From NCBI GenBank assembly GCA_937968035.1, contig CALBTS010000358.1:1-30210 (forward strand): a stretch of DNA of 30,210 nucleotides, read 5' to 3'. Both the position numbers and the translations under genes were made by a program. The notes under the pieces were generated by a model that was given only the letters and a program-made list of their open reading frames with translations, made no database searches and was not told the origin of the DNA. Within the stretch, counting starts at the first letter, position 1; every line of letters begins with the position of its first letter. The stretch comes from an uncultured Methanomethylovorans sp. (GTDB lineage Archaea > Halobacteriota > Methanosarcinia > Methanosarcinales > Methanosarcinaceae). Of this stretch, positions 24,232-30,210 are shown piece after piece.

Positions 24232-25527
24232 ATGCCGGAACCAAGGATCTCGATCTATCCCATGCTTGCTGTGAACTTCATAGGCACCCTGGGTCTGAGC
24301 CTTGTTCTTCCCTTTCTGATATTCCTTGTCGAACGATTCGGAGGCAATGCTATCATCTATGGCCTTGCCGCGTCAATGTACCCTGTCTTTCAGCTAGTGG
24401 GAGGACCGTTGCTTGGAAGATGGTCAGATATATATGGGCGGAAAAAGGTCCTGTTCCTGAGCCAGGTAGGCACCTTTATTTCCTGGGTCATTTTTCTGGC
24501 AGCTATGCTCATTCCCGTTACCAGGATAGTCGATGTGAGGTCTGGCATGCTGGGAAGTTTTGTCCTCACCCTGCCCCTGCTGCTTATTTTTATAGCCAGG
24601 GCCTTTGACGGCCTGACAGGAGGGAATGTGTCCGTTGCCAATGCCTATCTTGCTGACATCACTGAGGACAAGGACAGGAGCAGTGTATATGGTAAGCTTT
24701 CGGTTTCAACGAACCTGGGATTCATATTCGGACCAGCGCTTGCAGGCATACTGAGCGTTACAGTGTACGGTGAGATCCTGCCTGTGATCGCTGCAGTCCT
24801 GATATCGTTCGCAGGAATATTGATGATAGCTTTTCTTGTGCCCGAACCCAGGACACATGGCTTGCATGACCCTCATGCCCAGGGTGATGAAGCGCAACAC
24901 ACGCAGATGCAGGCCGGAACTTCAAATATCTCAGATAAGCCTGGCTTTCTGGAAGTGATAAGGATGCAAGGCATTTTCAGCCTTTTACTCATATATTTCC
25001 TTATTTTCCTCGGTTACAATATTTTCTATACTGCCTTTCCCGTACATGCCGCAAACAACCTCACATGGAATGCAGCTACCCTTGGCCTGTATTTTTCTGC
25101 GCTCAGCCTGCTGCTTGTTGTTGTTGAAGGGCCTGTGCTCTCCTGGGCCAGTAAAAGATATTCCGATGCTTCACTGTTCACTTTTGGCAGCTTCGTTCTA
25201 TGCATCCATTTCTTGCTGCTTTTTTTCGGTACTGATCTTATCACATACTGTGCATTGGTTTTCTTTGCAGTGGGGAACGGGTTTATGTGGCCTTCACTGA
25301 TGTCCACACTTTCCAAAACAACTAAAAAGGAATATCAAGGAGCTGTACAGGGAGTATCTACCAGTTTCATCGGTCTTGCCAGCATCATAGGGCTTATAGC
25401 AGGAGGCTTTATGTTCTCTTTCCTTGATGCAGGTACCTTCCTCATAGCAGGCGCTATGATCTTCGGCGTTTTCCTGCTGTCCTTTAAGATGGAACCTTTT
25501 AAAAAGAGGACACAGGATGATCGATGA
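24232..25527 (+). CDS. MFS transporter (drug:H+ antiporter-like)
   Basis: 431 residues with about 12 membrane segments. Motif A of the major facilitator superfamily is seen in the loop after segment 2 (LLGRWSDIYGRKKVLF), and LGFIFGPALAG marks segment 5 as in the TetA-type drug:H+ antiporters. A hydrophilic central loop (about 205-235, with HGLHDPHAQGDEAQHTQM) separates the two halves and is His-rich. The substrate is unknown. There is no ribosome binding site before ATG 24232, but TCTAATATC lies about 27 bases upstream, so it is probably leaderless. It ends 12 bases from the convergent DUF2892 gene. Confidence 0.9.
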   Translation: MPEPRISIYPMLAVNFIGTLGLSLVLPFLIFLVERFGGNAIIYGLAASMYPVFQLVGGPLLGRWSDIYGRKKVLFLSQVGTFISWVIFLAAMLIPVTRIVDVRSGMLGSFVLTLPLLLIFIARAFDGLTGGNVSVANAYLADITEDKDRSSVYGKLSVSTNLGFIFGPALAGILSVTVYGEILPVIAAVLISFAGILMIAFLVPEPRTHGLHDPHAQGDEAQHTQMQAGTSNISDKPGFLEVIRMQGIFSLLLIYFLIFLGYNIFYTAFPVHAANNLTWNAATLGLYFSALSLLLVVVEGPVLSWASKRYSDASLFTFGSFVLCIHFLLLFFGTDLITYCALVFFAVGNGFMWPSLMSTLSKTTKKEYQGAVQGVSTSFIGLASIIGLIAGGFMFSFLDAGTFLIAGAMIFGVFLLSFKMEPFKKRTQDDR

Positions 25528-25539
25528 TGAACACCCGGT

Positions 25540-25770
25540 CTAGTTCTTTTTCTCAGCTGTGCTGAACCCCATAAGCACATAAGGTGTGCAGTGTCTTGTC
25601 ATACCGGTGAACAGGCCCGTGAATGCAATGAGAGCTGTAACCCATTTCCATGGTCCGGGTTCTACAAGGTCCATGGCAAGTATCACAATTGCTATCGAGC
25701 CCAGCAATGCTCTAAACAGCAGATCATATCCGCCCACGTTCTCCCGGGTCAGCGTATCTTTGAGTTTCAT
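25540..25770 (-). CDS. DUF2892 family small membrane protein
   Basis: 76 residues from ATG 25770, with GGAGGG just upstream; an upstream start 17 codons earlier lies in promoter DNA. Two hydrophobic segments (LLFRALLGSIAIVILAM and KWVTALIAFTGLFTGMT) and the following RHCTPYVLMG match the DUF2892/YgaP-like inner membrane family, which often accompanies rhodanese or sulfur functions, though none is seen here. It faces the PPOX gene across a shared AT-rich promoter region. Confidence 0.8.
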   Translation of the reverse strand: MKLKDTLTRENVGGYDLLFRALLGSIAIVILAMDLVEPGPWKWVTALIAFTGLFTGMTRHCTPYVLMGFSTAEKKN

Positions 25771-25806
25771 ACGATCCCTCCGTTCTATTATAATCCAGTG
25801 TTCCAA

Positions 25807-25817
25807 TATTAAAATAT
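25807..25817. promoter_or_regulatory. Two-way TATA element between DUF2892 and PPOX genes
   Basis: TATTAAAATAT reads as a TATA box on both strands. It lies about 45 bases before the PPOX ATG (25857) and about 40 bases before the DUF2892 ATG (25770), giving short leaders that each contain a GGAGG site. Confidence 0.45.
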
Positions 25818-25856
25818 GCAATGTATCACAAATAATAATAGTGGAGGAAGAAATGC

Positions 25857-26306
25857 ATGCATGAGCATGAAAAAGAGATTGAGGACCAGGTCGGTTCCAT
25901 TATGGCGGCAGAACTTCTTGCTGTACTTGCCACAAAAGCTCCGGACTATCCTTATACGAACCTTGTGGCCTTTGCAGCCACCGAAGATCTGAAAAAGCTG
26001 CTTTTTGTGACCACAAGGTCCACACGTAAATATCTTTATCTGATCTCCGATAACAGGGCTTCCCTGCTTATTGACAACAGGTCGAACAGTTTTATTGATT
26101 TCAGAGATGCAGTGGCTATCAACGTCACAGGCAGGGTAAGAGAGGTAGACCGTGAGAGCTACCCTCATCTGGGGGATATATACCTGCATAAGCATCCATA
26201 TCTGCAGGAGTTCTTCAGTTCACCTTCATCAGCACTTATGTGCATGGATGTGGAAAAGTACATAATAGTAAGAGATTTTCAGAATGTGGTGGAGCTTGAT
26301 ATGTAA
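25857..26306 (+). CDS. Pyridoxamine 5'-phosphate oxidase-like flavin-binding protein
   Basis: 149 residues with the split-barrel pattern of PPOX-like proteins, which bind FMN, F420 or haem. Visible: LLAVLATKAPDYPYTNLVAFA, KKLLFVTTRSTRKYLYLISD, where the TRSTRK cluster is the usual phosphate-binding region, RASLLIDNRSN and VAINVTGRVREV. The substrate and exact cofactor are unknown; F420 use is plausible in a methanogen. GGAGG precedes the ATG. A nearby ATG four bases upstream stops after three codons. Its stop shares one base with the start of the next gene (TAATG), indicating translational coupling. Confidence 0.85.
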   Translation: MHEHEKEIEDQVGSIMAAELLAVLATKAPDYPYTNLVAFAATEDLKKLLFVTTRSTRKYLYLISDNRASLLIDNRSNSFIDFRDAVAINVTGRVREVDRESYPHLGDIYLHKHPYLQEFFSSPSSALMCMDVEKYIIVRDFQNVVELDM

Positions 26307-28453
26307 TGTATCCGTTGCTGTTGCTCCGGAAAGAGATCGATGAAGGCCATAAGGCCCTTATCGGCGGAAAGGCATCTGCTTTATGGAAAATGTACTCTTC
26401 GGGCCTCAGGGTTCCGGATTTCCTGGTACTTACAACAGCAGCGTACGACAGATTCGTGGACAGTAACGGTCTAAGAGGCAGAATAGCCCTGGAATTTACA
26501 CGCAAGAGCTTTGATGAGATGCGCTGGGAAGAGATATGGGACACATCCCTGCGTATAAGGAACATGTTCAGCAGGGCGACCATGCCTCCGGAACTCGGCC
26601 AGCTGATCATCTCAGGAACAAAGGAAACCTGCGGGGCCTCGGCTCTTGTTGTCAGGTCATCGGCGAAAGGAGAAGATTCGGCAAATACATCTTTTGCAGG
26701 CCTGCATGCATCCTATGTGAACATACGTGGAGCAAACTCCCTGCTGGAGCATGTGAAACTGGTCTGGGCTTCCCTATGGTCCGATGCAGCCCTTATGTAC
26801 AGGAGAGAGCTGGGCCTTGATATCGAGCAAAGTTCCATGGCTGTGATCGTGCAGGAACTGGTTAGCGGAGAAAGGTCAGGGATAATGTTCACTGCAAGCC
26901 CGCAAGACCCCCGAGAAATAATAGTCGAGGCAGTACACGGGCTCAATAAGGGACTTGTGGACGGCGAGGTGGAGCCGGACAGGTGGACCATCGAGAGAAC
27001 CTCAGGCAACATGAAAGAGCACAGAGCACCACCTGCAAGGGATATGGCAGTGCTATCAGATAATAAAGGCACACATCTCGGCCCTTTGCCAGAGATCAAG
27101 AGATCTTCGCCTCCATTGACAGGTGATGAGGTTCGTGACGTGTGTGCCATGGGACTTCAGATAGAACAGATGTTCGGCTCTGCACAGGATATAGAATGGA
27201 CGATAAGGGCTGATACTTTGTTCCTGCTACAGGCAAGGCCTGTCACAACCTTCGTCGATAAGGACAGCAACAGGCAATGGTATCTATCCCTCACACGTTC
27301 TCTCTCCAATCTTCAGCAACTCAAAAAACAGATAGAACAGGAACTAGTGCCTGCAATGGTCAGAACTGCCGAAGAACTGGAAGGGTTCGATCTGATAGCA
27401 TTGAAAGATGTGGAGCTTGCAGCTGAGATAAAGAACAGGCAGGATATTTTTAACAAGTGGAAAGGTGTCTATTGGGAACATTTCATTCCTTTTGCTCATG
27501 GCATGCGACTTTTCGGTCAGGTGTATAATGATGTCATAAAACCGGAAGATCCTTACGAGTTCATGGAACTGATGAAAGGAGAGGACCTCATGAGCCTCAG
27601 ACGCAACAGGGAACTGGCAGAACTGGCAGATCTGATGCAAAGCCCCTCATCCAGACTTCCGGAAGACGTGAACAGCGAATTCGGTAAACTATTGAGTTCA
27701 TATCTTACCAGATGGGGTACCGGAGATGATGAAGCAGATCTTGCAGGTTTGAAGGAACTTTTAGGCCACATTGACGATATTGCTGCAGTCCCTGGCAGAT
27801 CAGGAAAGACAGATGTGGTTTTCCTGGAGAGCAATTTTTTTAATATGTTTGAAGGAGAGGAAAAAAAGAAAGCAGCAGAACTGCTTGAGCTTGCAAGGAT
27901 AAGTTACCGTATGCGTGATGACGATAATATTTACCTGGACCGTATAGAGGGACAACTTAAACACGCATTGCACGAGGGTCTTGTCCGTCTGAGGTCAAAG
28001 GGAATAGACTGGGAGATCGAACCAGAAGAGATCATGGCTGCACTTATTGATGAAGAACATGTTCCTGAGAAAAGGAGCTCTGAAATTCCTGCCGGGGAGG
28101 TCCGGTCCAGGGTGCATATAAGACAGATCCAGGGCCAGCCTGCAAGTAAAGGGATAGTATCAGGTATGGCCAGGGTCATACGTTCCCGTGGTGACCTTTT
28201 CAAAATGCAGCAAGGAGAGGTCCTGATATGCGATGCCATAGAGCCATCCATGACATTCGTGGTGCCTCTTGCATCGGGTATAGTGGAACGCAGAGGGGGC
28301 ATGCTCATCCACGGGGCGATCATAGCCAGGGAGTACGGCATACCATGTGTCACCGGCATACCAGATGCCACCGATATCATAAATACTGGTGATATGATAA
28401 CAGTGGATGGTTATCTGGGGATCATAGTGATACAAAAAGCAGATGCATCGTAA
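26306..28453 (+). CDS. PEP-synthase-like phosphotransferase without the PEP-binding barrel
   Basis: 715 residues. The N-terminal ATP-grasp domain (about 10-315) shows GGKASALWKM, VVRSSAKGEDSANTSFAG, SGIMFTASPQDP and IEWTIRADTLFLLQARPV. A middle region (about 320-610), largely helical and charged, is not recognised. The C-terminal swivelling domain (about 620-710) carries H669 in GGMLIHGAIIAREYGIPCV, the phosphohistidine site. The PEP/pyruvate TIM barrel of PEP synthase is absent. The order ATP-grasp, special middle domain, His domain is that of rifampicin phosphotransferases and related small-molecule kinases, whose middle domain binds the acceptor; here it is shorter (about 290 residues). 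The acceptor is unknown. Coupled to the PPOX gene. Confidence 0.85.
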   Translation: MYPLLLLRKEIDEGHKALIGGKASALWKMYSSGLRVPDFLVLTTAAYDRFVDSNGLRGRIALEFTRKSFDEMRWEEIWDTSLRIRNMFSRATMPPELGQLIISGTKETCGASALVVRSSAKGEDSANTSFAGLHASYVNIRGANSLLEHVKLVWASLWSDAALMYRRELGLDIEQSSMAVIVQELVSGERSGIMFTASPQDPREIIVEAVHGLNKGLVDGEVEPDRWTIERTSGNMKEHRAPPARDMAVLSDNKGTHLGPLPEIKRSSPPLTGDEVRDVCAMGLQIEQMFGSAQDIEWTIRADTLFLLQARPVTTFVDKDSNRQWYLSLTRSLSNLQQLKKQIEQELVPAMVRTAEELEGFDLIALKDVELAAEIKNRQDIFNKWKGVYWEHFIPFAHGMRLFGQVYNDVIKPEDPYEFMELMKGEDLMSLRRNRELAELADLMQSPSSRLPEDVNSEFGKLLSSYLTRWGTGDDEADLAGLKELLGHIDDIAAVPGRSGKTDVVFLESNFFNMFEGEEKKKAAELLELARISYRMRDDDNIYLDRIEGQLKHALHEGLVRLRSKGIDWEIEPEEIMAALIDEEHVPEKRSSEIPAGEVRSRVHIRQIQGQPASKGIVSGMARVIRSRGDLFKMQQGEVLICDAIEPSMTFVVPLASGIVERRGGMLIHGAIIAREYGIPCVTGIPDATDIINTGDMITVDGYLGIIVIQKADAS

Positions 28454-28507
28454 GGGCTGCTGGACAACTATGTTCTTCCTGACAGGCTACATTGCAACTA
28501 CCAATAA

Positions 28508-28516
28508 TTATATTTA
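28508..28516 (+). promoter_or_regulatory. TATA box for the SLC13-type transporter (leaderless likely)
   Basis: TTATATTTA is centred about 28 bases before ATG 28540, the spacing expected between TATA box and transcription start, and no ribosome binding site is present. Confidence 0.45.
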
Positions 28517-28539
28517 TTATCGCATATTCTATTGATGCA

Positions 28540-29781
28540 ATGATAATTCCTGTTGTCGTCCTTTGTCTTGTTTTTCTTTTAACGATCACCCGACAGATAG
28601 GCAATATCAGGCTTGACCTGTGGCAGATAATGGGTCTTGGAGCCCTTGCTGTATTGCTTACAGGCCAGATCTCCATTCCAGAGGCAATAGCAGCTATCAA
28701 TTTGGACGTGATGTTATTCCTCTTTGGGGTGTTCGCCATCGGACAGGCCCTGGAGACCAGTGGTTATCTCTCCCTGGTTTCCTATAATTTCTTTAAGGCT
28801 GCAAAGAACATGGACGCCATCATTCTGTACGTGCTTTTTGGGATGGGGTTCGCATCAGCTTTCCTCATGAACGATACACTGGCAATAATCGGTACTCCCG
28901 TAGTGCTCTTGCTTGCAAGGCAACATCAGATCGATCCAAAGGTGCTCCTGCTCGCACTTGCTTTTGCAGTAACTACTGGCAGTGTTGCAAGCCCTATAGG
29001 CAATCCTCAGAATCTCCTGATAGCATTGAACGGAAAAATCGAAGGCCCATTTGTGGTCTTTGCACAATACCTGGTGCTGCCCACCATAGTTAACCTGATA
29101 GCTGCATACCTTGTGCTCAAGTTCTTCTTCAGGGAACATTTTTCTACAGCTGTCCTGAACCATTCACTGCCTCAGATAAGCGATCCTAAACTCGCCAGCT
29201 TGTCCCGGCTCTCACTTGTCTTGTTCGTATTGCTGGTGAGTGCAAAGATCCTCTTGCAGCTGCTGACCATTCCCTTTGACTTCAGGCTGACGTACATTGC
29301 CCTTATAGCTGCTATCCCGGTGCTTGTTCTCAATGGCCGCAGATATGAACTGGTCAAAAGAATGGACTGGCACACCTTGGTTTTTTTTGCGGCTATGTTC
29401 ATACTCATGGAAAGTGTGTGGGACTCAGGATTTTTCCAGGGTTTTCTTACAGATACGCAACAAAGTGTTATCTCGATCCCCATGGTGTTAAGTGTAAGTG
29501 TCATCCTGAGCCAGTTCATCTCTAATGTGCCCCTTGTGGCCCTGTACTTACCCATACTGTCCCATGCTTCGGTGGACACCGGCGGATTATTGGCACTTGC
29601 AGCAGGCAGTACCATTGCAGGCAATCTCTCTGTCCTGGGTGCAGCAAGTAATGTGATCATTATTCATAATGCTGAGAAAAAAGGCAATATCAGGCTTACT
29701 TTCATGGAGTTCTTCAGGATAGGGGTGCCTCTGACAATTATCCAGACAGGAGTCTATTGGTTTTTCTTATCTGTCTGGTGA
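28540..29781 (+). CDS. SLC13/ArsB-type anion or ion transporter
   Basis: 413 residues from ATG 28540 with about 11-12 membrane segments. The signature SPIGNPQNLLIALNG matches the GNPxN hairpin of the ion-transporter superfamily (SLC13, ArsB, CitMHS), and a second half-repeat has SNVPLVALYLPIL followed by GAASNVIIIHNA. DVMLFLFGVFAIGQALE and FLMNDTLAIIGTP are also typical. The substrate could be an oxyanion, a carboxylate or Na+/H+ exchange. ATG 28540 is chosen because it has a TATA box at leaderless distance; a TTG at 28492 would add 16 hydrophobic residues. It follows the phosphotransferase by 86 bases. Confidence 0.87.
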   Translation: MIIPVVVLCLVFLLTITRQIGNIRLDLWQIMGLGALAVLLTGQISIPEAIAAINLDVMLFLFGVFAIGQALETSGYLSLVSYNFFKAAKNMDAIILYVLFGMGFASAFLMNDTLAIIGTPVVLLLARQHQIDPKVLLLALAFAVTTGSVASPIGNPQNLLIALNGKIEGPFVVFAQYLVLPTIVNLIAAYLVLKFFFREHFSTAVLNHSLPQISDPKLASLSRLSLVLFVLLVSAKILLQLLTIPFDFRLTYIALIAAIPVLVLNGRRYELVKRMDWHTLVFFAAMFILMESVWDSGFFQGFLTDTQQSVISIPMVLSVSVILSQFISNVPLVALYLPILSHASVDTGGLLALAAGSTIAGNLSVLGAASNVIIIHNAEKKGNIRLTFMEFFRIGVPLTIIQTGVYWFFLSVW

Positions 29782-29849
29782 TCCAGTTTTTTAGTTCAAT
29801 AAAGCCAGCATTTGGGTCAAAGATGATCGAAGACTTCAGAAACACAAGA

Positions 29850-30047
29850 TCAGAGATGATTTTCCGGAAGATATACAACTTCAGAGTTGATCTCGAACTT
29901 ACATAGGCTATTATTCAAGATGACCCTCCCGGACTTAAGAAAAAGTAAAATCACCTTTCCCCTGGACACGGTGCTTATACCCTTGTCATTGATTTTCATC
30001 ACTGCTGTTATAATATCGATCTGCAGATGTTCCTTTCTTTTTATCAA
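29850..30047 (-). CDS. Possible small protein, unknown
   Basis: A 65-codon frame starting at TTG 30047 without a ribosome binding site. I do not recognise it. It lies 20 bases downstream of the RelE-like gene on the same strand, so it could be co-transcribed with it, or be non-coding. An in-frame ATG (residue 17) would give a 49-residue product. Lysine and isoleucine content is high and no motif is visible. Treat as weak. Confidence 0.22.
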   Translation of the reverse strand: MIKRKEHLQIDIITAVMKINDKGISTVSRGKVILLFLKSGRVILNNSLCKFEINSEVVYLPENHL

Positions 30048-30067
30048 TATATAACTCAGGATCGATC

Positions 30068-30210
30068 TCAGCGTTTCCGGTAGATCACACTTCTGTGACC
30101 GATCTCAATAACAAAGATGATCAGTTTGTCGCCATCAATGCTCATTATTACACGGTATTCCCCTATCCGCAGTGAATACAAAGGTGATCTTGGAGACCCT
30201 TTGAGTTTCT
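30068..30210 (-). CDS. RelE/ParE-type toxin, C-terminal part (cut by right edge)
   Basis: The last 46 codons of a minus-strand gene, ending at TGA 30070-30068. The sequence contains PLYSLRIGEYRVIMSID, LIIFVIEIGHRSVIYRKR, which matches the end of RelE/ParE family toxins: a beta-sheet core with the YRV and GHR-x-x-Y elements. In RelE these residues help cut ribosome-bound mRNA. The N-terminus and any antitoxin, which usually lies just upstream, are outside the window. It is the only toxin-antitoxin hint here. Confidence 0.75.
   Translation of the reverse strand, partial: KLKGSPRSPLYSLRIGEYRVIMSIDGDKLIIFVIEIGHRSVIYRKR

Noticed and set aside
26306..28453. Calling this gene phosphoenolpyruvate synthase (ppsA)
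   Set aside because: The C-terminal PEP/pyruvate barrel is missing and the His domain is last, so it cannot be a complete PEP synthase.
28492..28539. TTG start for the SLC13-type transporter
   Set aside because: It adds a second hydrophobic run and would place the TATA box within the coding sequence; ATG 28540 fits a leaderless start. Not excluded.

Overview
The window comes from an archaeon, almost certainly a methylotrophic methanogen of the Methanosarcinaceae. Seen directly: archaeal-type ribosomal and RNA polymerase genes (eL18-uL13-uS9-Rpo10-tRNA-Rpo6-uS2), a tRNA intron with a bulge-helix-bulge fold, the archaeal mevalonate-pathway cluster (mvk-ipk-fni-RNase J-idsA), TATA-type promoters and GGAGG/GGTG ribosome binding sites. 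The LVIVD/PKD surface protein with a disaggregatase-related (CBM96-like) domain fits that family. The genus cannot be fixed from the sequence; Methanolobus or Methanomethylovorans would fit.

Layout. 1-2959 (-): a giant secreted protein with about 14 LVIVD beta-propeller repeats, PKD domains and a DNRLRE-type domain, cut by the left edge. 3119-4180: a patchy accessory stretch with a small Cys-rich protein, about 390 bp without a gene, and an acetyltransferase that has lost its N-terminal half. 4205-8784: single genes (PhzF-like isomerase, a radical SAM enzyme with an extra C-terminal Cys triad, a small membrane protein, a methyltransferase, a nitrilase-family amidase). 9058-11724 (+): pyruvate phosphate dikinase, with a 20-bp direct repeat upstream of its promoter. 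11843-20500 (-): one long co-oriented block. It starts with the ribosomal/RNA polymerase operon, which carries an intron-containing tRNA-Pro directly after the rpoN stop codon, and continues into a MEMO-family gene and the isoprenoid genes that supply membrane lipids. 20643-24143 (-): two coupled archaeal unknowns, serA and AlaX. 24232-29781: an MFS transporter, a small DUF2892 protein, then a coupled pair (PPOX-like flavoprotein and a PEP-synthase-like phosphotransferase without a PEP-binding barrel) followed by an SLC13/ArsB-type transporter. 30068-30210 (-): the C-terminal part of a RelE/ParE-type toxin cut by the right edge.

How the genes work together. Mvk, Ipk, Fni and IdsA are four steps of the archaeal mevalonate route to geranylgeranyl diphosphate for ether lipids; ipk and fni each begin one base after the preceding stop codon. 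The translation block makes ribosomal proteins of both subunits plus two RNA polymerase subunits and a proline tRNA. PpdK links pyruvate and phosphoenolpyruvate, and SerA takes 3-phosphoglycerate to serine, so central carbon metabolism is represented beside the housekeeping genes.

Most of the window is ordinary core genome. The least explained parts are the PPOX/phosphotransferase/transporter group at the right, the leader and spacer structures of the ribosomal block, and the surface protein at the left.
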